A stretch of 64,000 nt of DNA, taken from the NCBI RefSeq assembly GCF_005887635.2, contig NZ_CP040818.1, positions 1,052,001-1,116,000 of the forward strand, given 5' to 3'. The stretch's first letter is position 1, and each line of letters begins with the position of its first letter. The notes below the pieces were generated by a model. That model did not search any database. It was not told the origin of the DNA and saw only the letters and a list, made by a program, of their open reading frames with translations. Positions 15,929 through 24,229 of the stretch are shown piece by piece. The translations under genes and the position numbers were made by a program. The stretch is from Paroceanicella profunda (lineage in GTDB: Bacteria > Pseudomonadota > Alphaproteobacteria > Rhodobacterales > Rhodobacteraceae).

Positions 15929-16875
15929 CCAGATGCCTGATCCTGCAACCCGTTCACGAGGCCGGCCTTTCCCTGCTGCGCGCGAACGGCATCACCCCGG
16001 TGCCCTGCCCCGCCCCGGACATGGAGACCGTGGCACGCCTCATCCCCGGCTGCGCCGCCGCCATCACCCGGGACGCCGGCTTCTCCGCCGCGGCCTTCGC
16101 GGCCGCCGACGCACTGAGGGTGGTGGTGGTGCACGGCGCCGGCCATGACGCGGTGGACAAGGAGGCCGCCACCGCCCGCGGCGTGCTGGTGTGCAACACG
16201 CCCGGCGCGAACGCCCGCTCGGTGAGCGAACTGGCGCTCGGCCTCGCCCTCGCCGCCGCCCGGGCCATTCCCGCCGCCGATGCCGCGGAGCGCGCCGGCC
16301 GGCCCGGCTTCCGCGAGGCGCACTCCTGTACCGAGCTTTCCGGCAAGACCGCGCTGATCGTGGGCTGGGGCGCCACGGGCGCCGGGCTGGGCCGGATGCT
16401 CGCCGTCGCCCTGGGCATGCGGGTGCTCGTCCACTCCCCCCGCGCCACCGACGTGGGCGGCTTCGAGCGGGTGGCCAGCCTCGCGGAGGGGCTGGCGCAG
16501 GCCGATCTCGTCTCGCTGCACACGCCGCTGCGCCCGGAAACCCGGGGGCTGATCGGCCCGGATGCGCTGGCGGCGCTGAAGCCCGGCGCCATCCTGGTGA
16601 ACACCGCCCGCGCCGGGCTGGTGGACGAGGCCGCGCTGGCCGCGGCACTCGCCTCCGGGCGGCTGGCCGCCGCCGGGCTCGACGTCTATTCGCCGGAGGC
16701 GCCGCGCGGCCCGCTGGGGAAAAGCCCCCGGGTGGTCTTCACACCCCATCTCGGAGGCACTACCGAGGAGGCGCTCCGCCGGGTCGCCATCGGTGCGGCG
16801 GGGCATGTCATCGCCGCCCTCTCCGGGCAGCGCCCCGCAACGGCCCTCAACGCCCCGGAACCGGACTTCGCATGA
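15925..16875 (+). CDS. D-2-hydroxyacid dehydrogenase (PGDH-like)
   Basis: 316-residue NAD-dependent D-isomer 2-hydroxyacid dehydrogenase. Rossmann motif GWGATGAGLG at about residues 150-159; catalytic Arg in NTARAGLVDE, Glu in the DVYSPEAP region and His in FTPHLGGTT. No ACT domain and short length, so it is not a biosynthetic SerA. It would reduce a 2-oxoacid or oxidise a 2-hydroxyacid. Overlaps both neighbours in the operon (ATGA). Confidence 0.9.
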   Translation: MTRCLILQPVHEAGLSLLRANGITPVPCPAPDMETVARLIPGCAAAITRDAGFSAAAFAAADALRVVVVHGAGHDAVDKEAATARGVLVCNTPGANARSVSELALGLALAAARAIPAADAAERAGRPGFREAHSCTELSGKTALIVGWGATGAGLGRMLAVALGMRVLVHSPRATDVGGFERVASLAEGLAQADLVSLHTPLRPETRGLIGPDALAALKPGAILVNTARAGLVDEAALAAALASGRLAAAGLDVYSPEAPRGPLGKSPRVVFTPHLGGTTEEALRRVAIGAAGHVIAALSGQRPATALNAPEPDFA

Positions 16876-18122
16876 CCCACGTGATCGACGAGACCATCGA
16901 CCGCCTGCTGACCCGCATCAACGCCATCAGCCTGCCCGGGCCGGGCTTCACCCGCCCCTCCTACAGCCCGCTGGAGACCGAGGCGCACGGCGTGGTGGCC
17001 GAGGAGGCCGAGGCGCTGGGGCTCGAGGTCACGCGCGATGCCGGCATGAACCTCTTCGCCCGCCTGCCGGGCCGCGACCGCACGGCGCCCGCGCTCCACA
17101 TCGGCTCGCATGTCGACACGGTGCCCTATGGCGGCGCCTATGACGGCACGGCGGGCGTGGCCGGGGCCATGGCCCTCGCGGCCGCCTTCGTGCGGAGCGG
17201 CGAAACCCCGCCCACGGACATCGTCGTCACCGTCACCCGGGCGGAGGAGAGCGTGTGGTTCCCGGTGTCCTACATCGGCTCGCGCGCGGCCCTCTGCCGG
17301 CTGAAGCCGGAGGAGATGGAGGCCGTGCGCTGCGACACCGGCCGGACCCTCGCCGATCACATGCGCGACGAGGGCGCGGACCCGGACGCGGTGCTGCGCG
17401 GCCCCGGCCTCGCCCCCGCGCAGTTCATCGAGCTGCACATCGAGCAGGGCCCGGTGCTGTTCGACGCCGACGAGCCCTTCGCCATCGTGAAGGGCGTGCG
17501 CGGCGGCCTGCGCTACCGCAACGCGCGCATCGAGGGCACCTGGGCGCATTCCGGCGGCGCCCCGCGCGGCGCGCGCGCCGACGCGGTCTTCGCCCTCGCC
17601 GATCTCGTCACCGGGCTGGACCGGGTGTGGGGCGAGGTGCTGGCCGAGGGGCATGACCTCGCCGTCACCTTCGGCCGGGTGGACGCCGCCACCGACGAGC
17701 ACGCCTTCGCCAAGGTGCCGGGCCTCTGCGACTTCTGCCTCGACCTGCGCTCGGACGACGTGGCGGTGCTGGAACGGATGGACGCCGAGCTGAAGGCGCA
17801 GATCGCAGCCATCGAGGCCGCGCGCGGCGTGCGCTTCGCGCTCGGGGCCCAGTCGCGCAGCACGCCCTCGCCGCTCTCCGCCACGCTGGGCGGCCGGCTG
17901 GCGGAGGCCGCCGCGCCGCTGGGCCACGCGCCGCGCCGCATCCTCTCCGGCGGCGGGCATGACGCGGCGGCCTTCGCCCAGGCGGGCTGGGAGTCCGTGA
18001 TGGTGTTCCTGCGCAACTGGGACGGCAGCCACAACCCGAAGGAGGGCATGGACCCCGCGGACCTCGGCCAGGCCGTGCGGATGATCCACGCCGCCTTCGC
18101 AGACCGGCAGGCCCGGCCATGA
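16872..18122 (+). CDS. M20-family amidohydrolase, hydantoinase/N-carbamoylase type
   Basis: 416-residue dinuclear-metal amidase of the AtzF/HyuC/allantoate amidohydrolase group. Metal-site motifs: HIGSHVDTVPYGGAYDGTAG (approximately residues 76-95), the acidic RAEES segment near residue 124, IELHIEQGPVL near residue 188 and SGGGHDAAAFAQAG close to the C-terminus. Family members hydrolyse N-carbamoyl-L-amino acids, allantoate or beta-ureidopropionate. The usual EEExxRF signature is altered to EESVWFP. Start overlaps the dehydrogenase stop; its stop overlaps the second gntR. It could be an L-specific counterpart of the D-carbamoylase at 24.5 kb. Confidence 0.87.
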   Translation: MTHVIDETIDRLLTRINAISLPGPGFTRPSYSPLETEAHGVVAEEAEALGLEVTRDAGMNLFARLPGRDRTAPALHIGSHVDTVPYGGAYDGTAGVAGAMALAAAFVRSGETPPTDIVVTVTRAEESVWFPVSYIGSRAALCRLKPEEMEAVRCDTGRTLADHMRDEGADPDAVLRGPGLAPAQFIELHIEQGPVLFDADEPFAIVKGVRGGLRYRNARIEGTWAHSGGAPRGARADAVFALADLVTGLDRVWGEVLAEGHDLAVTFGRVDAATDEHAFAKVPGLCDFCLDLRSDDVAVLERMDAELKAQIAAIEAARGVRFALGAQSRSTPSPLSATLGGRLAEAAAPLGHAPRRILSGGGHDAAAFAQAGWESVMVFLRNWDGSHNPKEGMDPADLGQAVRMIHAAFADRQARP

Positions 18123-18784
18123 CCGACCCCGCCGCCGCCCCGGGCACCCTGGCCCAGCAGGCCTACGGCGCCCTGAAGAGCCGCATCCTGGAGGGGGGAT
18201 TCGCCCCCGAGGACATGCTCACCGAGCGCGGGCTGGCGGCGGCCTCCGGTGTCTCGCGCACGCCGCTGCGCGCGGCCATCTCCCGGCTGGAGGCCGAAGG
18301 GGTGATCGCCCGGCTGCCCGGCGGCGCGCTGATGATCCGCCCGGTCACCGCGGAAACCCTGCTGGAAATCGTGCAGACCCGCCGCCTGCTGGAAGCCGCC
18401 GCCGCCGCCCGTGCGGCGGAGCGCATCGCCGCCGGAGCGCCCCTGCCCGCCACGCTGGAGGCCTCGCGCGACACCATGCGCGCCTATGCGGAGGGGCGCG
18501 ACACCGCCTTCGACACCTTCTGGGCCGATGACGACGCCTTCCACGCCGCCGTGGCCGAAACCGCCGGCCTGCAGCTCCTCCCCGAGCTCCTGGCGCAGAT
18601 GCGCGCCGAGGCCCGGCGCTGCACCATCACCCGCGCGCATGACCGTTTCGCCGAGCAGGCGGCCGAGCATCTCGCGGTGATCGAGGCCATCGCCGCCGGC
18701 CGCCCCGACGCAGCCCGCGCCGCGATGGAGGCGCATCTGGAGAGCGTGCGCGCCCGTTTCCTCGGCTGGCTCGGCCGGCCCTGA
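18119..18784 (+). CDS. GntR-family regulator, FCD subfamily (second)
   Basis: 221-residue regulator with an N-terminal winged helix (SRTPLRAAISRLEAEGV recognition region, approximately residues 44-60) and an FCD domain with DDAFHAAV, EHLAVIEAI and MEAHLESV ligand-site helices. It starts within the stop codon of the M20 gene. Having two FCD regulators in one operon suggests two effectors or two promoters; an 18-base gap separates it from the M24 gene. Confidence 0.92.
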   Translation: MTDPAAAPGTLAQQAYGALKSRILEGGFAPEDMLTERGLAAASGVSRTPLRAAISRLEAEGVIARLPGGALMIRPVTAETLLEIVQTRRLLEAAAAARAAERIAAGAPLPATLEASRDTMRAYAEGRDTAFDTFWADDDAFHAAVAETAGLQLLPELLAQMRAEARRCTITRAHDRFAEQAAEHLAVIEAIAAGRPDAARAAMEAHLESVRARFLGWLGRP

Positions 18785-18802
18785 CCCCTGAAAGACCCCG
18801 AG

Positions 18803-19966
18803 ATGACCCCTTCTCCCCTGCCCCGCGGCTGCGAGGCCGCCTTCCCCGAGACCGAGTTCGCGCAGCGCCAGGCGCGCGCCCGCGCCGCCCTCGCCGCCGC
18901 CGGATTCGAGGCGCTGGTCGTCACCGGGCCGGAGAACATCTTCTGGCTCACCGGGCGGCAGACGGCGGGGTATTTCGCCTTCCAGGCCCTCGTGCTGCCG
19001 CTGGAGGGCGCGCCGCAACTGCTCGTGCGGCTGCTGGAGGCGCCCGGGGCGGCGGCGAACACCTTCGTGCCGCTCACCACCTGGGCGGATGGCGAGAGCC
19101 CGGCCGGCGCGCTGGCCGCCCTTCTGGCGCGCATGGGCCTCACCCGCCCGGCGCTGGAGCGGCAGGGCTGGTTCGTCTCGCCCGACATGATCGCGCGCAT
19201 CGAGGCGGCGGTGGGCGCCGGCCCGCTGCCGGACGGCTCGGGCCTGCTGGAGCCGCTGCGCATGGTCAAGTCCGCCGCGGAGCGCGCCGCCATCCGCACC
19301 GCCGCCGTCAGCGCGGAGGCCGGCATGCGGGCCGCCCTGGACACCTGCCGCGCCGGGGTGAGCGAGAACGACATCGCCGCAGCGATGCTCTCCGCCGCCA
19401 CCCGCGCCGGGTCCGAGGCGATGGCGATGGAGCCGCTGGTCTCCTCCGGCCCGCGCTCCGGCCTGCCGCACATGACCTGGCGCCGCCGCGTGCTGGAGTC
19501 GGGAGACCCGGTGTTCCTGGAACTCGCCGGCAGCCACGCCCGCTACCACGCCGCGCTGATGCGCAGCGTCTGGATCGGCACCCCCCCGGCGGAGGCCCGC
19601 GCGATGATGGATTGCGCGCTGGAGGCCCTCGCCGCCGCCCTCGCGGCCATCCGCCCCGGCGCCCCCTGCTCCGCCTCGCATGACGCCGCGCAGGCGGTGA
19701 TCGACGCCGCCGGCCACACCTCCGCCTTCGGCAAGCGCATCGGCTATTCCATGGGCGTGGCCTTCGCGCCGGACTGGGGCGAGGGCGCGGTGCTGAGCCT
19801 GTTCACCGGGGTGGAGACGGAGCTTCGGGAGGGCATGGTCTTCCACCTCCCCGCCACGCTGCGCGCCTTCGGCACCTGGACGGTGGGCGCAAGCGAGACG
19901 GTCATCGTCACCGCCACCGGCTGCGAACCGCTCTCCGCCCTGCCGCGCGACATCGCCGTACGCTGA
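18803..19966 (+). CDS. M24-fold (creatinase/ectoine-hydrolase-like) protein
   Basis: 387-residue pita-bread protein: an N-terminal creatinase-type domain (about 1-155) and the C-terminal M24 catalytic domain. The metal ligands of true M24 peptidases are lost: the aspartates of the DxG...D pair are Glu and Ala, the GHG histidine motif reads GYSMG, and the first glutamate is Pro. The RIGYSMG-PDWGE region and the HARYH motif resemble the metal-free creatinase/DoeA-type hydrolases. A C-N hydrolase acting on a small cyclic or ureido compound fits better than an aminopeptidase. It is the last gene of the operon. Confidence 0.8.
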   Translation: MTPSPLPRGCEAAFPETEFAQRQARARAALAAAGFEALVVTGPENIFWLTGRQTAGYFAFQALVLPLEGAPQLLVRLLEAPGAAANTFVPLTTWADGESPAGALAALLARMGLTRPALERQGWFVSPDMIARIEAAVGAGPLPDGSGLLEPLRMVKSAAERAAIRTAAVSAEAGMRAALDTCRAGVSENDIAAAMLSAATRAGSEAMAMEPLVSSGPRSGLPHMTWRRRVLESGDPVFLELAGSHARYHAALMRSVWIGTPPAEARAMMDCALEALAAALAAIRPGAPCSASHDAAQAVIDAAGHTSAFGKRIGYSMGVAFAPDWGEGAVLSLFTGVETELREGMVFHLPATLRAFGTWTVGASETVIVTATGCEPLSALPRDIAVR

Positions 19967-19984
19967 GCGCTCCGGCCCCCCCGG

Positions 19985-20008
19985 CGCCGGGCAAAGGTCC
20001 GCCCGGCG
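19985..20008 (+). terminator. Hairpin after the M24 gene
   Basis: CGCCGGGC (19985-19992) and GCCCGGCG (20001-20008) form an 8-bp stem 18 bases after the operon's last stop codon, without a following T-run. Weak candidate transcript end. Confidence 0.35.
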
Positions 20009-20082
20009 GCGCGCCCGCGCTGCGCTTCCGGCCGGCCCGGGGTCGGCTTGCAATGCCGCCGGGCCGCCGCTACGCCGGTGCG

Positions 20083-20448
20083 ATGATCGTGCTCGAGAAC
20101 ATCATCAGCGACCGCGGCTCGAAATACGCGGTCTCCGGCGGCCCCTGCGCCTCGGAGGAGGAGGCCCGCGCCTTCATCGCCACGCTGAAGCGCCGGAAGA
20201 AATTCGCGAAGGCCACCCACAACACATGGGGCCTGCTGACCGCCGGCGGCCCGATCAAGAACGATGACGGCGAGAGCGGCGCCGGCATGGTGATCCTGCG
20301 GATGCTGGAGCGCGAGGGCCTCACCGGACAGATCGTCGTCGTCACCCGATGGTACGGCGGCAAGCACCTCGGCGGAGACCGCTTCCGCCACGTGCAGGAC
20401 GCGGTGCGGATCTACCTCGACCACGCGAGGCGCGCCGCCGAGGGTTGA
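20083..20448 (+). CDS. IMPACT/YigZ N-terminal-domain protein
   Basis: About 121 residues matching the UPF0029/IMPACT fold: FAKATHNTWGL, then DDGESGAGMVILRML, VVVVTRWYGGKHLGGDRF. Compared with YigZ it lacks the C-terminal DUF1949 domain, so it is a single-domain member. Family function is poorly defined (YigZ/YvyE relatives; IMPACT in eukaryotes binds GCN1). I use ATG 20083 because homology-like sequence starts with MIVLENIISDRG; an in-frame ATG at 20053 would add ten Pro/Arg-rich residues, and neither has a clear ribosome site. It stands alone, before a tandem array. Confidence 0.8.
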   Translation: MIVLENIISDRGSKYAVSGGPCASEEEARAFIATLKRRKKFAKATHNTWGLLTAGGPIKNDDGESGAGMVILRMLEREGLTGQIVVVTRWYGGKHLGGDRFRHVQDAVRIYLDHARRAAEG

Positions 20449-20548
20449 CGGCCGGACACGGGCCCGCGCGCGGGGGCCGAGGCAGCCCCGCGGCCCCCGG
20501 TCACAGCCTCCCCGCCCACCGCCGGTCGCCGGCCCCTCCCGGAACGCC

Positions 20549-20723
20549 GGGCATCGGGCATCGGGCATCGGGCATCGGGCATCGGGCATCGGGCATCGGG
20601 CATCGGGCATCGGGCATCGGGCATCGGGCATCGGGCATCGGGCATCGGGCATCGGGCATCGGGCATCGGGCATCGGGCATCGGGCATCGGGCATCGGGCA
20701 TCGGGCATCGGGCATCGGGCATC
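20549..20723 (+). repeat. Heptanucleotide tandem array, 25 perfect copies
   Basis: GGGCATC is repeated exactly 25 times (175 bp) with no mismatch seen. Because 7 is not a multiple of 3, all frames stay open through it, producing artificial repeating peptides on both strands. It lies 100 bp downstream of the IMPACT-domain gene and 424 bp from the convergent lysR end. Perfect copies imply recent expansion by slippage. Confidence 0.97.
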
Positions 20724-20784
20724 GAAGACCTCCCGCAGCCGCGCGGATCGCACAAGCACTTTCCCGCTCCGATCTTGGCACGAA

Positions 20785-20943
20785 GGGCCGCGCCCGACCC
20801 CTGGGCGGGCGCCGCCGCGCTTGTGGTCAGCGGTTTATCCCGAAAGCCCCGAAGGAGGGCTGAACTCCGAATGACATCGCCATCGCGCCCTCCCGGGGGG
20901 AGGGTCGGGCGCGGCCCGGGCTGGTCGCCCGGGCGGAAGGGGG
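20785..20943 (+). repeat. Dispersed inverted-repeat element, copy 2
   Basis: GGGCCGCGCCCGACCC (20785-20800) and GGGTCGGGCGCGGCCC (20902-20917) are perfect 16-bp inverted ends, 133 bp overall, followed by a CCCGGG...CCCGGG hairpin and a G-run as in copy 1 at 3701. The internal sequence differs from copy 1 except for the block just before the right end. The rest of the 20449-21146 gap holds the 7-bp array and GC-rich sequence without a recognisable gene. Confidence 0.65.
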
Positions 20944-21146
20944 GAGCGCGCCGGGTGTCCGGTTGGCCGGGACGCCCGGCCGACATCCCGCGCCGGCCGG
21001 ACGGGCCCGGAGGGACCGGCCGGCCCGGGCCGGGCTCCGCGGTCCCCTTGCGGGACCCGGTCCCGGACCGTGCTGCGTCAGGGGCGACCGGTCGAGACCT
21101 CCTCCGCCGGGCCGGCCCGGGCGCTATATCAGGAAGCCTGAATGTT

Positions 21147-22085
21147 TCACGTGAAGGCCCCGGGCGCCTGGAACACCGCCCTCAGCTCCGCGATGAAGCT
21201 GTGCAGCAGCCGCGAGCGCGGCACGCCGCGGCGCAGGATCAGCACGGCGGTCACCTCGGAGGGCGGCATGAACGGGCGCGACACCATCCCCGGCGTGGCG
21301 TGGAACTGCGCGGTGAACGGGTCCACCACGGCCGCGCCCAGCTCGGCGTTCGCCAGCACCGCGGCGGTGGAGCAGTAGCGCACCTCCACCCGGGGGTCGT
21401 ACTCCGCGCCGTCGCGCTCGAAGGCGGTCTGCAGCAGCTTGCCGAGGCGGGATTCGTTCACCAGCCCGATGAAGCCGCTCTGCGCGAGGTCGCGCGCCGT
21501 CACCTCGGCGCGCGCGGCGAGCTCCGAGGCCGCCGGCACCAGCGCCACCATGTGGCCGCGGTGCAGCACCTCCACATGCACCGCCGGGTGCCGCTCCAGC
21601 GCCAGCGCCAGGCCGATGTCCGCCGTGCCGTCCTTCACCGCCTCCAGCACGTTCTCCAGCCGGCGCACGTCGTAGGAGACGGAGACCTCCGGCCGGTCGC
21701 GCAGCAGGTTGCGCAGCGCGGCCGGGGCCACCGTGTGGCCCAGCGGCGGCGTGGCGATGATGCGCAACCGCCCCGAATGGCCCTGCCGGATGTCGCGCGC
21801 CCGCGAGGTGAAGCCGCGCAGCAGGCCGAAGACCGGGCGGATCTCCTCGAACAGCAGCGTCGCCTCCTCCGTGGGGTGCAGGCGGCGGTGCAGGCGCTCG
21901 AACAGGGTCACGCCCAGCTGGCTCTCCATCTGGCGCAGCCCGTTGGAGACCGCGGGCTGCGAGATGCCCAGCAGTTCCGCCGCCTCCACCGTGGTTTCGC
22001 AGCGCATCATCGCCCCGAAGATCTCCAGCAGGCGCAGCGACACCTCGGGCGCCTGACCCTGCGGGGGACGGCCGGGGGCGGACAT
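21147..22085 (-). CDS. LysR-family transcriptional regulator
   Basis: 312-residue LysR-type regulator. N-terminal helix-turn-helix (approximately residues 15-75: TTVEAAELLGISQPAVSNGLRQME, then LGVTLFER) and a C-terminal periplasmic-binding-like effector domain. It is the last gene of the minus-strand hydantoin cluster, 12 bases after the racemase, rather than divergent from a target promoter, so it probably regulates the cluster in trans from further upstream. Start ATG at 22085; the first 15 residues are not conserved in character. Confidence 0.92.
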   Translation of the reverse strand: MSAPGRPPQGQAPEVSLRLLEIFGAMMRCETTVEAAELLGISQPAVSNGLRQMESQLGVTLFERLHRRLHPTEEATLLFEEIRPVFGLLRGFTSRARDIRQGHSGRLRIIATPPLGHTVAPAALRNLLRDRPEVSVSYDVRRLENVLEAVKDGTADIGLALALERHPAVHVEVLHRGHMVALVPAASELAARAEVTARDLAQSGFIGLVNESRLGKLLQTAFERDGAEYDPRVEVRYCSTAAVLANAELGAAVVDPFTAQFHATPGMVSRPFMPPSEVTAVLILRRGVPRSRLLHSFIAELRAVFQAPGAFT

Positions 22086-22097
22086 GCGCGCCGCGCC

Positions 22098-22769
22098 TCA
22101 GGCCGCGCGGGCGAGGATCGCCCCGAGCGCCATGGCCACGGCCGCCTGGGTGGGGTCGATCACCGGGACGCCGAGCGCCTCTTCCGCCGCGGCGCGGTGG
22201 TTGGCCATGCCGGCGCAGCCGAGCACGACCGCCCCGGCCCCGAGCGCCTTCAGCCGCTCCCCGACGCCGATCAGCCGCGCGAGCGTCTCCGCGCCATGGC
22301 CGCTCTCGGCCACGGTGACACCGCCGAGCGCCAGCTCGCCGGCCAGCCGGTGCTCCACGCCCATGCGGCGCAGGTAGCGGATGTGCCGCGGGATGGAGCC
22401 TTCCGCGATGGCGATCACGCCGAACCGGTCGGCCCGCGCCATGGCGGTGAGCGCCCCGCATTCCTGGATGCCGTAGACCGGCATGCGCGCCACGGAGCGG
22501 GTCACGTCGATGCCCGGGTCGGAATAGCAGGCGATGACGAGGGCGGAGGCGTCGGGCCGGCTCTCGGCGAGGGCCGCCACCCGCAGGCCGGCCTCGTCCA
22601 CGTCGCGCTGGGTCATGATGCCCGGCGGGCTCTCGGGGATGGTGAGGCACTCGATGGCCGGGCCGCCGGGCACGCGGAAGCGCTCCAGCGCCGCGGAGAG
22701 CCCGTCGGTGACCGATTGCGAGGAGTTCGGGTTGACGACCAGGATCGGGCCGGGGGTCATGCCGTTCAT
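22098..22769 (-). CDS. Asp/Glu/hydantoin racemase family protein
   Basis: 223-residue cofactor-independent racemase of the HyuE/Asp-Glu racemase family. The two catalytic cysteines are Cys81 (IACYSDPG) and Cys185 (VLGCAGM), and VVNPNSS at residues 11-17 is the usual N-terminal motif of hydantoin racemases. It overlaps the hydantoinase stop (ATGA-type, 22766-22769). Together these would racemise 5-substituted hydantoins so that the D-specific hydantoinase and carbamoylase can use both enantiomers. Family secure; substrate inferred from neighbours. Confidence 0.87.
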   Translation of the reverse strand: MNGMTPGPILVVNPNSSQSVTDGLSAALERFRVPGGPAIECLTIPESPPGIMTQRDVDEAGLRVAALAESRPDASALVIACYSDPGIDVTRSVARMPVYGIQECGALTAMARADRFGVIAIAEGSIPRHIRYLRRMGVEHRLAGELALGGVTVAESGHGAETLARLIGVGERLKALGAGAVVLGCAGMANHRAAAEEALGVPVIDPTQAAVAMALGAILARAA

Positions 22770-24229
22770 GGAGCCACCTTCGCGCCGAAGTTGCGGGCCG
22801 GGTCCAGCTCCGGCGCGGTGTAGCCCGGCATCCCGGTGAGGGAAACCGGCTTGCGCGCCACGAAGCGGCCGCGCCCGCGCCCGGCCTTCAGCTCCCGGTT
22901 CTCGATCACGATCTCGCCGCGCGACAGCACGGTCTGCGGCCAGCCGGTGATCTCCATGCCCTCGAAGGGCGTGTAGTCCATGTTGTCATGCTGGTCGGCG
23001 AGGGTGGCGGTGCGGGTCTCCTCCGGGTTCCAGATGGCGATGTCCGCGTCCATGCCGGGCGCGATGGAGCCCTTGGTGTCCATGCCGAAGGTCTTCGCCG
23101 CGTTGGTCGAGGACAGGCCGACGAACTGCTGCAGCGTGATCCGCCCCTTCACCACCCCTTCGGAGAAGAGATAGGGCAGGCGCATGCCGATGCCGGGCAT
23201 GCCGTTGGAGATCTTCGGATAGGGCGCGTCGCGCCCGTTCAGGAACTTGCCGGTCTCGTCGAAGCGGTAGGGCGCGTGGTCGGAGGAGACGGAGGCGAAG
23301 GTGCCGGCCTGGATATGGCGCCAGAGCACGGCCTGGCCTTCCGCGTCGCGCACCGGGGGCGAGCAGATGAACTTCGCGCCCTCCATGCCCGGGCGGTCCA
23401 GGTCCTCACGGGTGAGGGCGAGGTATTGCGGGCAGGTCTCGGCGAAGAGCTTGGTGCCGCGGAGCCGCTCGCGCTGCACGATCTCCGCGCCCTCCGGGGT
23501 GGAGACATGCACGATGAACAGCGGCGCGTCGACGAGCTTGGCGAGGCTGACGGCGCGGTGGATCGCCTCCTCCTCCGCCAGCGCGGGGCGGGAGATGGCG
23601 TGGTATTTCGGCTCGGTCAGCCCGGCCTCGGCCAGGCGGCGGTTCATCCATTTCACCATGTCGTTGTTCTCGGCATGGACCATGGTGAGCGCGCCATGTG
23701 CCTTGGCGACGGTGAGGATGTTGAGCATCCCGCCATCGCCGAGGTTCATCAGATCGTAGGTCATGAAGACCTTGAACGAGGTGATGCCGCGGGCGAAGGC
23801 GCGCGGCAGCTCCTCGGTGAGCACCTTCGGCGTGGGGTCGGAGATGATCAGGTGATAGGAATAGTCGAGCACCGAGTTCGGCGCCGCGCGGTCGTCATAG
23901 GTCGCGATCACGTCGTCGACCGACTGGCCGCGATGCTGGGCGGCGAAGGGCACGAAGCTCGAATTCCCCCCGAAGGCGGCGGAGACGGAGCCGGAGTAGT
24001 AGTCATCCGCCGACATCACGCCCGAGGAGCTCTCCTGCGCGATGTGGCAATGGGCCTCGATGCCGCCGGGCAGCACCAGCCGGCCGGAGGCGTCGATGCG
24101 GGTGGCCCCGCCGTCGATCCGCTCCGCCAGCGCGGCGATGCGCCCGCCGCGGATGCCGATATCGCCCTTCCAGGTGTCGGTTGCCGTGGCGATGGTGCCG
24201 CCGTGGATCACCGTGTCGAACGCGCTCAT
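22766..24229 (-). CDS. Dihydropyrimidinase/D-hydantoinase-type cyclic amidohydrolase
   Basis: 487-residue amidohydrolase-superfamily enzyme of the hydantoinase/dihydropyrimidinase group. Binuclear metal site: HCHIAQ (about residues 60-65), the carboxylated lysine in ITSFKVFM (near 153), HAEN, HVST and the Asp of SSDHAPY. It opens cyclic imides or hydantoins to N-carbamoyl compounds, matching the racemase after it and the carbamoylase upstream. Some residues of the dihydropyrimidinase loop are replaced (Cys-His-Ile in place of the usual H-T-H stretch). The start at 24229 has an AGGAG a little upstream. Confidence 0.88.
   Translation of the reverse strand: MSAFDTVIHGGTIATATDTWKGDIGIRGGRIAALAERIDGGATRIDASGRLVLPGGIEAHCHIAQESSSGVMSADDYYSGSVSAAFGGNSSFVPFAAQHRGQSVDDVIATYDDRAAPNSVLDYSYHLIISDPTPKVLTEELPRAFARGITSFKVFMTYDLMNLGDGGMLNILTVAKAHGALTMVHAENNDMVKWMNRRLAEAGLTEPKYHAISRPALAEEEAIHRAVSLAKLVDAPLFIVHVSTPEGAEIVQRERLRGTKLFAETCPQYLALTREDLDRPGMEGAKFICSPPVRDAEGQAVLWRHIQAGTFASVSSDHAPYRFDETGKFLNGRDAPYPKISNGMPGIGMRLPYLFSEGVVKGRITLQQFVGLSSTNAAKTFGMDTKGSIAPGMDADIAIWNPEETRTATLADQHDNMDYTPFEGMEITGWPQTVLSRGEIVIENRELKAGRGRGRFVARKPVSLTGMPGYTAPELDPARNFGAKVAP

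Noticed and set aside
18803-19966. Xaa-Pro aminopeptidase
   Set aside because: Metal-binding residues required for peptidase activity are absent.
20549-20723. CRISPR-like array
   Set aside because: The 7-bp, 17-bp, 23-bp and 35-bp arrays are directly abutting repeats without spacers, and no cas genes are present.
20785-20943. Insertion sequence
   Set aside because: Inverted ends are present but there is no transposase reading frame and no target duplication identified, so it is listed only as a repeat element.
20349-22823. 824-codon open frame on the plus strand across the 7-bp array and opposite lysR/racemase
   Set aside because: Made of the repeat array plus antisense of two well-supported genes; no ribosome site or motif.
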